This document shows, in pieces, positions 7,612 through 17,600 of a stretch of 35,114 nucleotides of DNA. A program made the position numbers and the translations under genes. The notes under the pieces are model-generated. The model was not told the origin of the DNA. It searched no databases and saw nothing but the letters and a program-made list of their open reading frames with translations. Within the stretch, counting starts at the first letter, position 1; each line of letters starts with the position of its first letter. The DNA is from Anaerolineales bacterium. GTDB taxonomy: Bacteria; Chloroflexota; Anaerolineae; Anaerolineales; UBA4823. Location: assembly GCA_014859065.1 (NCBI GenBank), contig JACUUU010000005.1, positions 1 to 35,114 on the forward strand, given 5' to 3'.

Positions 7612-8925
7612 CTAGGTATCACCACTCTTTCCCCCAGAAACGGGTATACTTTCCTCTCGTCCCGTCGGAAGCTTCAAGATTGCTAACATCATCGCGCCGA
7701 GGTAAAGCAGTCCTGTAGCTAAGAAGGTTGTCCGCAATCCAAACCAAATCGCCAGCCCGGATCCAATCAGTGGGGCAACTGACCGCGCGCCTGAGATGAT
7801 CGAGTTGTCCAAACCAAAGACTGCCCCTTCCCTGCCTTCCTGGGTGAACTTGGCCAATAGAGCGCTGATGGCTGGCAAGATGCCTCCCACTGGAATGCCT
7901 GCCAGCGCTTGTAGCCCGATCAGTTGCCAGTCTCTGGTTACCATACTCTGGGGAATATATAGTAATCCGACTACCCCCATGCACACAATCACAATTTTAC
8001 GATGCCCAATCCGATCACCCAAACGACCCAGATAGACAGCGCTTATAGTTGCAGTTGCTGCATGCGCTCCGATCATTAAACCGGTCATGGTGTTGACTCT
8101 ATCTTCTCCAACCATTAGACTGGCAACAAACAATGGAGCAACCGGCACGATCATCATACGACCTAGCTGGCTGAAGAACCTCAATGTGTATGCAACCCTT
8201 ACCCCCGATGACCGCAGGATCTCCCGCCATGCGCTCATGAAGCTCTTACGTTTTTGAACTTCAGTTGGTACAAAGCTCTCTTTTACTCCCCACCAGACCA
8301 ATAAACCCGCTGCAAACAGCAGCGCTGAGGTAACATAAAAAGCCTCACTGTAACCAAAAGTATCGGCAACTACCCCGCCTAAAAGTGGTCCCAGGGCAAT
8401 CCCTGCTCCCAGACCAACTTGAATTAAACCCATGGCGTATCCCATCTGCCGCCGTGGAGCTATCCCGGCAATCAGAGCATTAGCGGCTGCCATGGTCCCA
8501 GTGATCAAACCCTGGATTGCTCGTAATACCACCAGCTCTTCTGCCGAACGCACGAATGCCATCAACAACAGGAGAATCGCGCCACCGAACATCGAGCGCT
8601 CGACCATTAATTTGCGCCCGTAACGGTCTGCAACCGACCCCCAAACCGGGGATGCAATCATCATAGTGATCGCCTGGGCAGAGAAAACCGCGCCTGCCAG
8701 AAACTCTATGCTCAATCCGGTCTGAGTCCCCAATTCTCTCACGTACAATGGCAGGAACGGGAAAATGCTCGAAAAACCTACCGCTGTCATCAACTGTCCG
8801 AAGAACATGATGTAGAGCGTTCGCTCCCAACCAGGTGTGATCAATTTCCTGAAATGTTTTGTGATGCCTGTGTTAATCCTTTGAATCGTCATGCAACTGT
8901 CACCACATTCTCTCCGGCCCCACAT
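7612..8925 (-). CDS. MFS transporter, probable drug exporter
   Basis: A 437-residue major facilitator with about 12 hydrophobic segments. The cytoplasmic loop 2-3 signature is [16 protein letters not shown], and the related half-repeat [14 protein letters not shown] appears in the second half, as in MdtG-like multidrug exporters. The ORF start at 8925 is doubtful: the predicted promoter would begin transcription only about 5 nt upstream. The ATG at 8892 (MTIQRINTG) is the start kept in the decayed copy at 10203-10458, although neither has a well-spaced ribosome binding site. The adjacent ANT(6)-like pseudogene follows after 25 bp. Substrate is unknown. The 5' part of this gene is duplicated. 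Confidence 0.92.
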   Translation of the reverse strand: MWGRRECGDSCMTIQRINTGITKHFRKLITPGWERTLYIMFFGQLMTAVGFSSIFPFLPLYVRELGTQTGLSIEFLAGAVFSAQAITMMIASPVWGSVADRYGRKLMVERSMFGGAILLLLMAFVRSAEELVVLRAIQGLITGTMAAANALIAGIAPRRQMGYAMGLIQVGLGAGIALGPLLGGVVADTFGYSEAFYVTSALLFAAGLLVWWGVKESFVPTEVQKRKSFMSAWREILRSSGVRVAYTLRFFSQLGRMMIVPVAPLFVASLMVGEDRVNTMTGLMIGAHAATATISAVYLGRLGDRIGHRKIVIVCMGVVGLLYIPQSMVTRDWQLIGLQALAGIPVGGILPAISALLAKFTQEGREGAVFGLDNSIISGARSVAPLIGSGLAIWFGLRTTFLATGLLYLGAMMLAILKLPTGREESIPVSGGKSGDT

Positions 8926-8936
8926 ACCTCTCAGCC

Positions 8937-8945
8937 ATTATAACA
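8937..8945 (-). promoter_or_regulatory. Extended -10 promoter for the MFS gene
   Basis: Minus strand TGTTATAAT is an extended -10 element just after the terminator hairpin. The same element is preserved in the duplicate near 10502-10510. The -35 is not recognisable. Confidence 0.5.
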
Positions 8946-8948
8946 ATT

Positions 8949-8973
8949 AAAAAACGCAGTAGGTGTTACTGCG
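8949..8973 (-). terminator. Duplicated tRNA terminator upstream of the MFS gene
   Basis: Minus strand hairpin CGCAGTA/TACTGCG with a 5-nt loop, followed by TTTTTT. It is a copy of the terminator that follows the intact tRNA-Met at 10515-10541. Confidence 0.75.
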
Positions 8974-8982
8974 CTTGAAACA

Positions 8983-9018
8983 TGGGCTCGACAGGATTCA
9001 GACCAACGACCAAACGGT
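8983..9018 (-). pseudogene. tRNA-Met 3'-half fragment
   Basis: This aligns with the 3' half of the intact tRNA-Met (10549-10584) through AACGACCAAACGGT and then diverges abruptly in the anticodon arm. The T arm carries several substitutions, so it cannot fold as a tRNA. Confidence 0.8.
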
Positions 9019-9059
9019 ACACAATCCATATTCACAGGTAAAATCGGCAATTAAATGTC

Positions 9060-10178
9060 TCATCGCACAACCTTCTCGATAATTGCAAGTAAACGCTTAC
9101 CGGCAGCCTGCCAGTTCAGTTCCCGTTCAAAACGTTGGCGCGTACTCCGTCGCAGTTCCAGGTAGTCCTCTGGTGCATCTAGCCAACGCTGCAGCGCTGC
9201 CACATAAGCCTCTGCCGGGCTGCCTCTGGGCAACACAATCCCTGAAACCTGGTCTTCTACCGTCGTTGCCAGCCCCCCGGCCGCATTTGTCAGGGTCGGC
9301 ACCCCAAAAGCCGCGGCCTCGCTAGCCACAATCCCGGCCGCCTCAAAGCGCGCGGGGTGGATCAAAAAATGCGCCCACTGATAATGGCCGGTATATTCAG
9401 CCAGGTCAGCTGGTTGTACCTTATCATACAAGCGCGTAAACTGCACGTGCGGCCGGTCTTCGCCGCTCAACCCCACAATCCGAAGTTCTGTCGCAATCCC
9501 AGCCCGGTTAAGCTGTTCCACCACCTCGATCGCAATATCAATCCCCTTACGCTGGTACATGCGACCCACCAGCAGCAAACGCAAAGGGCGAAACTGTGGC
9601 TTCTCAAAATCCAGCTCCTGCGGAATAGCCGCCGCCGGCAGCGAAGCCGGGATCGGGAGAACTGTAATCCGCTCCGCCAACAAGCCATAATCACGCTCTA
9701 AAAACTCAGCCGACCAGCGGCTGCACGTAATCACATGCGCGCTCTTCCTAACCACCTCCCGTTCCCAAGCCAACATACGCCGGTACTCTAACCACGAAAA
9801 GAGCGGGTCTTGCTGCTGCTGCCCAATAATGGTTGTATCCAACATATACACCAGCGGCACATTGGTTCGCAGCCGCACGAACGGCGCTCCAAAAAAACCA
9901 AAAATCACCTGTGGCTCAAACGCCTCAACCACTCTTTCCACCTCGCGCGCACTCGCCCTCAGATAAGCCAACGAATGCTTGGCATAGCGCTCCTTACTGA
10001 ACAACCGATGCAGCTTACGATACCCCCTCTCAATCAGCCCGCACACCTCAGCGAACGGCCCCACCACCTCCACCGTCCCACCCTGCGCCAGCAAAGCATG
10101 GTAAAGATCATAGTCCGTCCCGCTCCCATCCTGCATCCGTAGCGGGCTATAACGATTAGCAACATACAGAATTTTCAT
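9060..10178 (-). CDS. Glycosyltransferase family 4 protein
   Basis: A 372-residue GT-B fold glycosyltransferase. The N-terminal acceptor domain starts with a typical beta strand and loop (MKILYVANRYSPL). The C-terminal nucleotide-sugar domain has LLLVGRMYQRKGIDIAIEVV at about 204 and the GT4 E-x7-E signature in HPARFEAAGIVASEAAAFG. It is probably cytoplasmic, acting on glycolipid, exopolysaccharide or cell-surface glycans. Acceptor and donor are not predictable. The gene sits alone between the two copies of a tRNA/MFS direct repeat and appears more GC-rich than its neighbours, which fits later insertion. The start ATG at 10178 has only a weak purine stretch upstream (GGACGAAA). Confidence 0.92.
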   Translation of the reverse strand: MKILYVANRYSPLRMQDGSGTDYDLYHALLAQGGTVEVVGPFAEVCGLIERGYRKLHRLFSKERYAKHSLAYLRASAREVERVVEAFEPQVIFGFFGAPFVRLRTNVPLVYMLDTTIIGQQQQDPLFSWLEYRRMLAWEREVVRKSAHVITCSRWSAEFLERDYGLLAERITVLPIPASLPAAAIPQELDFEKPQFRPLRLLLVGRMYQRKGIDIAIEVVEQLNRAGIATELRIVGLSGEDRPHVQFTRLYDKVQPADLAEYTGHYQWAHFLIHPARFEAAGIVASEAAAFGVPTLTNAAGGLATTVEDQVSGIVLPRGSPAEAYVAALQRWLDAPEDYLELRRSTRQRFERELNWQAAGKRLLAIIEKVVR

Positions 10179-10202
10179 TTTCGTCCATACCTATCAGCCA
10201 CC

Positions 10203-10458
10203 GAACCTCAAACTGGCGATGCGATCCTCATGATGATCGCCGGGGGAGAGAACACCACGCCTGCCAGGAATATTATGTTCAATCGGTCTGAATTCCTAAT
10301 TATTTCACATGCAAAGGCAGGAATGGGAAAATTTTCGCAAGGCTCAATTCGGTCATCAGCTGGCGAATAAACATATTTCAAAGAGGTCACTCCCAGCCAG
10401 GTGTTTTCAATTTCTTGAATTGTTTTGTGATGCCTGTGCTAACCCTTTGAATCGTCAT
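10203..10458 (-). pseudogene. Truncated, decayed copy of the MFS gene 5' end
   Basis: Minus strand from ATG 10458 reproduces the start of the MFS gene (ATGACGATTCAAAGG conserved) and remains alignable to about codon 85, ending in words equivalent to [14 protein letters not shown] (here PPAIIMRIASPV). It carries frameshifts and substitutions, and the remaining three quarters of the gene are absent. The glycosyltransferase start codon lies only 25 bp beyond the break. Confidence 0.85.
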
Positions 10459-10514
10459 GCGGCAGTCACTGCACTATCTTTGGCCGTGTTTACCTTCCAG
10501 CCATTATAACAATT

Positions 10515-10541
10515 AAAAAGCGCAGTGGGTGTTACTGCGCT
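10515..10541 (-). terminator. Terminator after the tRNA-Gly/tRNA-Met pair
   Basis: Minus strand: AGCGCAGT (10541-10534) and ACTGCGCT (10526-10519) form a perfect 8-bp stem. The A/T run (TTTTT, 10519-10515) follows, 8 nt after the tRNA-Met 3' end. Confidence 0.85.
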
Positions 10542-10548
10542 TGAAACA

Positions 10549-10620
10549 TGGGCCCGGTAGGATTCGAACCTACGACCAAACGGTTATGAGCCGTCCGCTC
10601 TGCCGCTGAGCTACGGGCCC
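10549..10620 (-). tRNA. tRNA with CAT anticodon (tRNA-Met, elongator type, or Ile2)
   Basis: Cloverleaf on the minus strand: acceptor GGGCCCG/CGGGCCC, D arm GCTC/GAGC, anticodon stem GACGG/CCGTT with loop CTCATAA (anticodon CAT), T arm GTAGG-TTCGAAT-CCTAC, discriminator A. The 3' CCA is not encoded. A CAT anticodon can be Met or, if modified to lysidine, Ile; the sequence alone does not settle this. It is not the initiator type. Confidence 0.95.
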
Positions 10621-10636
10621 TCTCAGGGGAGTGAAG

Positions 10637-10708
10637 AGCGGGCGATGGGACTCGAACCCACGAATGTCAGCTTGGAAGGCTGATGCCTTACCACTTGGCG
10701 ACGCCCGC
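10637..10708 (-). tRNA. tRNA-Gly (TCC)
   Basis: Cloverleaf on the minus strand: acceptor GCGGGCG/CGCCCGC, D arm with GCC...GGC, anticodon stem TCAGC/GCTGA with loop CTTCCAA (anticodon TCC), T arm GTGGG-TTCGAGT-CCCAT, discriminator T. CCA is not encoded. It is 16 bp upstream of tRNA-Met and probably cotranscribed with it. Confidence 0.96.
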
Positions 10709-10717
10709 GTGTCCATC

Positions 10718-10746
10718 ATTTTAATCTACATCACTGCCCTTGGCAA
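10718..10746 (-). promoter_or_regulatory. tRNA operon promoter
   Basis: Minus strand -35 TTGCCA (10746-10741), 17-bp spacer, -10 TAAAAT (10723-10718). The predicted start is a few nt before tRNA-Gly. Confidence 0.65.
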
Positions 10747-10762
10747 GTCTATATTCAAAACG

Positions 10763-11869
10763 CTACAATACCTCGTCCAGGTCCAACTCACGTGACCTGG
10801 CGCGGGCTTTCATCCAATCCATCTCCCTTACTGGAGGGGGAGTGATCTCTGTTTCAGGACGAAGGACCAGTTGAAGAGCGCCTTCCTGGCAGGCAAGGAC
10901 GCAAACCCCGCACCCCGCGCAACGCTGTGTATCAATGTTTAGCGCTTCTTCCATTCTCAACGCATTAAACTGGCAACGCTCAATACAATCACCACACAAA
11001 ACGCACAGCTCACTATCAACTGTGTTGACGAAGGCCGAGCGGGCGACTACACCAGCCAAACCCAGTTCTGACATGCCGCGCAAGATGCCGCACGAGCAAG
11101 TACAGCAGTTGCAGATATACCATAAGCCATCCTGGTTGTTGCTGACCGAATGCACCAGTCCTGCCTCGGCCGCGCGGTGCAGAACCTGTAAGGCTTCCTC
11201 CTGAGTCAAAGCGCGAATAGTGGTGGAATGGTCGAAGGCTCCGGGGACAGTGCTCATGGCCATACAAACATCCAACGGATGCTGGCAAGGCTGGCCAATG
11301 AGCATCTTCTGTTTACGGCAAATGCAATCTAAAACCCCCCAGGATTTGTTGGAGGCTATGATTTCAGCAGCGCTCTCGAATGGGTGTACTTCCAAACCAA
11401 TGGGAATGCTCTCATTGATTGGAATGACCCGATGAACGGGTGGTTGGACTTCAAGCAGTTTCCGAAATCCTTGGTTGTAATAGCTTTCAAAAAGCTCAGC
11501 CAGTTCGGTATCTATGCTGGCAAACTGCATTTCGTAAATGCCAACCACAAATGGCATCAGGCCAAAACCGAGACCTCCCCGAGTCTTTCCAGCGGAGATT
11601 AAGCCCCGTATAGACATCTCTTTGAGCTGTTTACGCAATAAAGCTGCATCTCCTCCAATTCGGGCAGCTATCTGCTCTGGGGTTTCCAGGGTCAGTCGTA
11701 GTTGAGAAGCCAGCTCTGCTTCTTCAGGAGAGTAGAGCTTTGCTAACAAACGCAGCTCCGTGCCATCCGGGGTTGCAGGAAAACCACTCGGCAGGCTGTC
11801 CAGGCGTTTAGCCAATTTCTGGTATGAGGTAAGTTCTGTTATATCTGACATATCATCCCGTGTCATCAT
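10763..11869 (-). CDS. 4Fe-4S dicluster domain protein with winged-helix-like N-terminus
   Basis: A cytoplasmic iron-sulfur protein of about 365 residues. The C-terminus has a two-cluster ferredoxin module: CVLCGDCIERC followed by CAGCGVCVLAC. In the middle are two more cysteine groups (DCICRKQK...CQHPLDVC and CNCCTCSCG), typical of a family of anaerobe 4Fe-4S proteins of unknown function. The N-terminal part (LASQLRLTLETPEQIAARIG, then LLRKQLKEMSIRGLIS) looks like a winged helix, so a redox-responsive role is possible but unproven. The ORF track starts at 11965, which would overlap the upstream epimerase gene; I prefer ATG 11869 (or 11851), which lies after that gene's stop. It is probably cotranscribed with the epimerase. 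Confidence 0.85.
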   Translation of the reverse strand: MMTRDDMSDITELTSYQKLAKRLDSLPSGFPATPDGTELRLLAKLYSPEEAELASQLRLTLETPEQIAARIGGDAALLRKQLKEMSIRGLISAGKTRGGLGFGLMPFVVGIYEMQFASIDTELAELFESYYNQGFRKLLEVQPPVHRVIPINESIPIGLEVHPFESAAEIIASNKSWGVLDCICRKQKMLIGQPCQHPLDVCMAMSTVPGAFDHSTTIRALTQEEALQVLHRAAEAGLVHSVSNNQDGLWYICNCCTCSCGILRGMSELGLAGVVARSAFVNTVDSELCVLCGDCIERCQFNALRMEEALNIDTQRCAGCGVCVLACQEGALQLVLRPETEITPPPVREMDWMKARARSRELDLDEVL

Positions 11870-11910
11870 GCGAAAAGTCCATTTCGTCCGGACTTCTAGT
11901 GCATATTCAA

Positions 11911-12975
11911 CTACCCAAGATCGACCTGATAACCCAATCCAGGTATATCGCTGGCAATCAACCAACCTTCTTGAAGCTCAAAGCCAGCTTGCGACGGGTC
12001 ACCAACCAAATCCAGATACCCATCCAGGTCGCAAAAAGCCACGTTAGGGCTGCTCAATGCCAGGCTGAGGCCGGCACTGATGAGAAGCGACGGCTCGATG
12101 AAACAACCCACCATGGTGGTCAGTTTGGCAGCCCGTGCAATCGCATCGATCTGGCGTGCATTGCGCAGTCCCCCGCTGGTTACCAGCTTAATACTCAATC
12201 CATTCACAGCTCCTGCAGAGGCCAGAACTAATGCTGACTCTGGTCCTGTCAGGCTTTGATCGGCCAGGATTGGGATAGGGGAAGTTTCACGCAGCTGGCG
12301 CAGCCCATTCAAATCATCAGGGGCTGTTGGCTGCTCAAGCATCTCGAGCACATTTTCCAGAGCACGCGCTAATTCCGTGGCCTGGCGGACTGAATACGCG
12401 CCATCCGCATCCAGGCGCAAAATGTGGTCTGGTAGTGCCCGATGGATTGCTCGTAACCTTTGGACATCTTCTTCCACGTCAAGACCCCCCTTTACCTTCA
12501 ACATGCGGAATCCCTGGTTTGCCCGACCGCATGCCAGTTCAACACTTTCTTTCACCGGTGAAATGGGGATCGTTGCCGAGGTTTGAATGCGCGTACGGTA
12601 ACCTCCCAGGATACGATAAAGGGGCAATCAGGCTGCAAGTCCCAATAAGTCATGAAATGCCAGGTCAAAGGCGCAAAGAACGGCGGGAGGAGCATTGGTT
12701 TGAGCTATTAGCTGATCGAGGGAATATTCAATATCGATCGGATGAAGATCAGGGACAAGTTCGGCACATTCCTGGCATGCTTTGATGATATCTTGTGGTA
12801 TTTCTCCCGTTAAATATTGGTTAGCGACCGTACATCCCCATGCAGTTTGCCCATGTTTCGTCTCCAGGCGTACAAATATGGCCGTGATCGAATCTATGTC
12901 CGGTAGTCCAGCCATTTTGGCAGGTTTTAATAATTTCAGTTCGACAGGTGTTACTTTGACCCTGGTGATCTGCAT
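11911..12975 (-). pseudogene. Enolase-superfamily dipeptide epimerase-like gene split by an in-frame TGA
   Basis: Two ORFs in the same frame (12628-12975 and 11911-12627) are separated by a single TGA at 12630-12628: ...DLLGLAA-stop-LPLYRILGG. Together they make about 354 residues of the muconate-lactonizing/dipeptide epimerase group. Catalytic features are all present in the second half: K-x-K in LKVKGG, metal ligands in LRLDADGAYS, LEQPTAP and ILADQS, and the second-side lysine in LSIKLVTSGG. The position of the stop is usually Gly or a similar small residue, so GGA to TGA is the simplest explanation. The first half starts at ATG 12975, backed by GAGGGAGG; the ORF-track start 13029 is too long. 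It could be a recent pseudogene, a sequencing error, or a split gene re-initiating at TTG 12627. Confidence 0.8.
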
Positions 12976-13206
12976 TTTAAACCTCCCTCGATTGAATCGC
13001 TTAGAATTTAATCGTCTTTTATTATACACCGGCTAAAGTATGACTTCAGCCATTATCTTTACCTGTCACCATACAAGCAATCCTAACTGGATTGAGGTAG
13101 AATAAATCTTACCCTTTTACGATTATAATAAATACAGTAAAAAGATAGCCTTATACTGATTAGTTGCGGTAATTATTCATTGGAAAGGTGAAAATAAAGA
13201 GAAATT

Positions 13207-14151
13207 ATGCCTCGAACCCCAACTCGTGACCGATTGACAACAGGACAAACGGATATCAAACCAATTCGGCGACCAGAATGGATAAAAGTACGCGCTCCAT
13301 CTGGCGAGAATTTTCATTGGTTGCACAACCTGATGCGCAGTAAGCACCTCAATACTGTATGCGAAGAAGCGATGTGCCCTAATATCGGTGAATGTTGGGG
13401 TGATGGCACCGCCACTTTCTTGATGATGGGCGACATTTGCACCCGTTCGTGTGGGTTTTGTGACATCAAGCGCGGTCAGCCCAACGACCTCGATTGGCTC
13501 GAACCTGCCCGAGTTGCCCAAGCGGTGAAAACAATGAACTTGAAGCATGCCGTGATCACCAGTGTAAATCGTGACGAACGCAAAGATGGGGGCGCTCCTA
13601 TCTTCGCCATGGTTATACGCCATGTCCGCCAAATCCACCCAGGTTGTTCGATCGAAGTGCTTATCCCCGATTTCAAAGGCAGCCTTGAAGCTCTCCAGAT
13701 CGTGATGGATGCGCGTCCCGAGATACTCAATCACAATGTCGAGACTGTTCCCCGTCTCTTCAAGCGTGTTCAACCCCAGGATCGTTACGAGTGGGCTGCT
13801 GCCACCCTCACCAACGCCAAGAAACTCGATCCCGAGGTGCTGACCAAGTCAGGCATTATGGTCGGTCTTGGAGAGAGCCTTGCGGAGGTCAAAGACGTTA
13901 TGCGTGACCAGCGTCTCTGGGGAGTCGACATCCTCACTGTAGGTCAATATCTCCAACCCAGCAAGAAGCACCTTCCAATTGAACGCTACTACACCCCTGA
14001 AGAATTCGCCGAAATCAAGCGGTTTGGCTTAGAGATCGGTTTCAAGTGGGTAGAAAGCGGCCCCTTGGTGCGCTCTTCCTACCGCGCAGCCGATCAGGTG
14101 CGCGCCCTCAGCGTCGTCCACCGCCGACTTTATGGAGAAAATCCTGATTAG
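13207..14151 (+). CDS. lipA: Lipoyl synthase
   Basis: Radical SAM enzyme inserting two sulfur atoms into protein-bound octanoyl groups to form lipoyl cofactor for 2-oxoacid dehydrogenases and the glycine cleavage system. The 314-residue protein has the auxiliary cluster motif C52-x4-C57-x5-C63 ([14 protein letters not shown]), the SAM cluster motif C78-x3-C82-x2-C85 (CTRSCGFC) and the C-terminal RSSYRA whose serine ligates the auxiliary cluster. Length is normal. The start ATG 13207 has AAAGAGAA upstream. No lipB or dehydrogenase gene is adjacent; lipA is a single plus-strand gene divergent from the epimerase and convergent with the RAM-domain gene. Confidence 0.98.
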   Translation: MPRTPTRDRLTTGQTDIKPIRRPEWIKVRAPSGENFHWLHNLMRSKHLNTVCEEAMCPNIGECWGDGTATFLMMGDICTRSCGFCDIKRGQPNDLDWLEPARVAQAVKTMNLKHAVITSVNRDERKDGGAPIFAMVIRHVRQIHPGCSIEVLIPDFKGSLEALQIVMDARPEILNHNVETVPRLFKRVQPQDRYEWAAATLTNAKKLDPEVLTKSGIMVGLGESLAEVKDVMRDQRLWGVDILTVGQYLQPSKKHLPIERYYTPEEFAEIKRFGLEIGFKWVESGPLVRSSYRAADQVRALSVVHRRLYGENPD

Positions 14152-14187
14152 ATTCGTATAGCTTTGGTCTTAATCTGGTCCCACAAA

Positions 14188-14604
14188 TCAACCCCAGGCA
14201 TTTGACCCTGTAATCCCGGGCAACCTGGGATTAACCTCTCTCCTGGGGATGTACCCTCGAGCTTTATGGGGTGGAAATGGGTGATGGGTTTCTACTTTTG
14301 CCACTAGGCATGATTCTTGGTCAATCCCATCGATTTTAATCACGCTAGCAATGATTTCATCTAAGGCATCTAGGTCCTGACCATATAGGGGCACGACTAT
14401 ATCGAATTCCCCCGTGACCACATCAGCTCGGGTAATGAATCTGCTTGTAGGCTTATTTTCAGGGATGAGCTCCGCATGAGAATTCAATATCCTCTCAGCG
14501 ACTTGATCCTTATCAAATCCCTTTTCGACCTTTAGCAACACCCATGCACGGGCAGCATTCTCCCAGATATTTCCTTGACCTTCCCTGGTTGTATTTACGT
14601 TCAT
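14188..14604 (-). CDS. Stand-alone Lrp/AsnC-type effector (RAM) domain protein
   Basis: A 138-residue protein without a helix-turn-helix. The core (ARAWVLLKVEKGFDKDQVAE, then ADVVTGEFDIVVPLYGQD and LDEIIASVIKIDGIDQESCL) has the beta-alpha-beta-beta-alpha-beta pattern and the TGEFD turn of the Lrp/AsnC ligand-binding (RAM) domain, which binds amino acids and oligomerises. The C-terminal 30 residues are a basic, proline-rich tail. It follows the large cyclase-AAA-SBP gene by 50 bp on the same strand, with a clear GGAG site before ATG 14604, and so is probably cotranscribed. Its role is unknown; it may be a small-molecule sensor or partner. Confidence 0.82.
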   Translation of the reverse strand: MNVNTTREGQGNIWENAARAWVLLKVEKGFDKDQVAERILNSHAELIPENKPTSRFITRADVVTGEFDIVVPLYGQDLDALDEIIASVIKIDGIDQESCLVAKVETHHPFPPHKARGYIPRREVNPRLPGITGSNAWG

Positions 14605-14654
14605 AGTTTTTTGCTCCTCATCTTTGGCTTATAAATATCCTTTTTTATCAAATA

Positions 14655-17600
14655 TCACCGCTGAGAGCGATCAATGTGAAGTTCCCGAAAAGATATCGGA
14701 TACGATGTCTTCTTGGGAAGCTTAACCCACGGCTTGGCAAGCATGTACCTTTCACCATAAGTTAACGGCATTATCACAGCCTGCTCCCTGACCAGGATTT
14801 GATCAGCCCGCTGATAAAGCATCATCCGCCGCTGATGGTCAGATATTACACTTGCTTCTGCTGTGATGGCATCAAATTTCAGGTTCTGCCAGAGAGGCAA
14901 ATTAATCCCTTCATTGCTGTGGAAGGTTATCCGCAGCAGACTATCCGGATCCGGATAGTCTGCACTCCACCCAGTTAACATTAACTCTGCTGGATCATGG
15001 TACAGCTTTTGCAAGAAATCATCCCAATCCTCCACGCTTTGGGGAACCAGATCTATGTTAAGATTCTGCCTCCAAGAGTTGCGCAGGTAACGAAGAACAC
15101 GGTTTCCCCCCGGGATATGCAGCCAGGCAACTTGTGGGAAACCTTTCCCCTGCGGATAACCTGCCTCACTGAGCAGCTGGCGAGCTCGCTCCGGGTTATA
15201 TGGCAACCCAATTTTGGCTGAATGTCCTGGCATCCCCGGAGGGATGAATCCACCTATCGCTGGAAGCCGCTGACCGGAGAACGCTTCGGCAATTAATCCC
15301 TGCCGATCGACTGCCTGGATTAGAGATTTCCGCAAACGGGGATCATTAAACGGAGGTCGATCTACTCGGAAATTTAGAAATAGAGTCGAGGGATACTGGA
15401 TGCGGATGATTTCCTTCCCATGTTTTTCGATCACCCGAGCGATTGTGTCTGGATCTGCATTCAGCAGGGTGACCATGTCAACTTCTCCTGAATCATATGC
15501 GTCCAACGCCTGCCCGTAACTGCTGAAGAAATTACACTCGATCCTTTCCGCATTCCCTTCAAAGGGTCCCAAGTACAACGGGTTTCGAACCAGCACAAAC
15601 CCTTCATCTGACTTCCTTTCCTGTAACTGGTAGGGGCCATTTGAGATACATACCCCTGCTCCTGTCCAATCAGATCCATAGCATTCTGGCGACCGTTTCG
15701 GTAAGGCGCAGGCGATATTTTGAGCCAGCAGATAGGGGATGTATGCCGAGGGGCTTTCCAGCTGCAGCTCAAGTGTTTTGTCATCAATTACTCGGATCCC
15801 TACCTCATCCACCTGTGCCAGCTCACCATTCCAATAGGCACGCGCATTTTTAATCGGGGAAAGCAAGTGAGCGTATGGGAATTTTAGCTCCGGATTCAGG
15901 TTTCGTTTTAGTGCAAATTCGAAATCCTCCGCAGTGACTGGCGTGCCATCACTCCAGAGGGCATCATCGCGTAAAAAAAACCTGTAGCTGCATCCATCAG
16001 GTGAGACTTCCCAACTAGCCGCCATTGCTGGGAGCACATTAAAATCTTCACCTATGCGGACCAATCCCTGGAATAACTGGCTGGTAAAAAAGGTCGATAC
16101 GTCATCGTGAACCTCTCCCGGATCTAACGAAATCGGATGTTCGGCAGCAACGGCTACTGTCTCCCCAATAAAACCATGCTTCTCTGGAATGTTGCCTCCA
16201 GTCTCTATAAGACTAAAAGCTTCCTTGTAAGCTTGGCGGGCTTTCTCAGTTTCAAACGCCCCTGTGTAGACTAATCCCAACTTAAATAAAGTCCTGGAGG
16301 CTGCTTCGAGTTCTCCTCGCTCTCGCTGTAATTTTATTGCTTGAAGGTAATGGCGTTCTGCTTCTCGATGGGCATACACTGACCGCGCTTGATCTCCTGC
16401 CCTGGTTAGATAAGCCACAGCTCGTTCGCTGTCCCCGGCTAATACCAGGTGTTCAGCGATTAATCCGGTGTATTCACTAATTCGCCCGCCGCTATGTTCG
16501 ATCAACCACTCAGCGATCCGCTCATGAGCTGCACGCCGGCCTCGCACCGTCAAGCTTTCATAGGTCACATCTCTCAGCAAACTGTGTTGGAAGATATACT
16601 CTTGGGCGTCTGCCAAAGTAGATTTCTCCCGACGATAAATTAGATTCTTATTTCGCAATGAAGATAATGCCTTTTCCACCTCCTCAGCGCTCAATTTCAT
16701 ATCGAATGAACCGGAAGAATATATAACCGCTCCATTCCAGAACACCCTGCCCACAACTGACGCTTGCTGCAATACTGTCCTCTCAACTGGAGTCAGGGTG
16801 TCAATGCGTGCCTGGAGAACACCTGTCAATGTCATGGGAATATCCACCTCTCCCAAACGCTCAAGGACCGCTTCCCAACGTTCATGCCCAATCTCCCCAC
16901 CCTCATTCCTGCCTTCATCTACATGCCTGGAAATAACTCTCTGGTCGATCAGCACCTTTATCAGTTCTTCAACATAAAAAGGGTTTCCCTCAGCCAAACC
17001 TACCACCAGGTCATATAAAACTTCAGGGATTTGAGACATGTATTTGAGAATTTCGCTGACCAGCTGGCAGCTCTCTCTCCGGGTAAGCGGTTTTAGGTGG
17101 ATTCGAAAATGCTGCTGTTGACCTTCTCCCCAATATGGTCTGCGCTCAAATATCTGCGGTCGGGTAAGGCAAAGAACAAGTATCGGTGTATTTGTGGTTA
17201 AATTAGCCAGCTCGTTGATAAAATCCAATGAGCTATCGTCAGACCATTGCAGATCTTCTAGGACAATCACGATTGGTGATCCCATTGATAGCTGTGTAAA
17301 AAACTCCTTGATGTGTTCAAACCCACTTTCACGCAGTAATTGGGCATCCTCCCAGACCTTCTCATCAATTTGACTTGTGCGAAAATCAAAGCCCAGCAGT
17401 TGTCCAACCAGGTGTGCCCTTTCAACCCAGGTTTCATCGATACCAACGGTATCTCCAATTCCAGCCATGATTTTTTTCCAAACCAACCTTATCGAATCGC
17501 CTTCATAGATCTGAAAGCGATAGGCGAAGATATCTCGCAGCAACCCGTATGGTTGGTTCTGAGTCTCTGGTCGCGCTCGACCTTTGAAGAAATATACGTC

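Larger units (their letters stand above)
8640..9018. repeat. Long direct repeat, copy A (MFS 5' end + tRNA 3' half)
   Basis: About 380 bp that correspond in order to 10203-10584: the first third of the MFS gene, the gap with extended -10 and terminator, and the tRNA 3' half. The gap and tRNA part are close; the MFS part is more diverged. Confidence 0.8.
10203..10584. repeat. Long direct repeat, copy B (decayed MFS 5' end + tRNA 3' half)
   Basis: Partner of 8640-9018. Here the tRNA is intact and the MFS part is decayed; in copy A the reverse is true. Confidence 0.8.

Noticed and set aside
9060-10178. Glycosyltransferase as cargo of an insertion sequence
   Set aside because: No transposase, terminal inverted repeats or target-site duplication seen; only the long direct repeats flank it.
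12628-12630. Selenocysteine at the in-frame TGA
   Set aside because: The position is not catalytic in the enolase superfamily and no SECIS-like hairpin directly downstream was apparent.
13177-13773. 198-residue minus-strand ORF opposite lipA
   Set aside because: It is the antisense frame of lipA; the lipA motifs on the plus strand are complete.
14205-14235. Inverted repeat TAATCCC/GGGATTA near the lipA and RAM-domain gene ends as a terminator
   Set aside because: No T run follows on either strand, and it lies inside the coding end of the RAM-domain gene.
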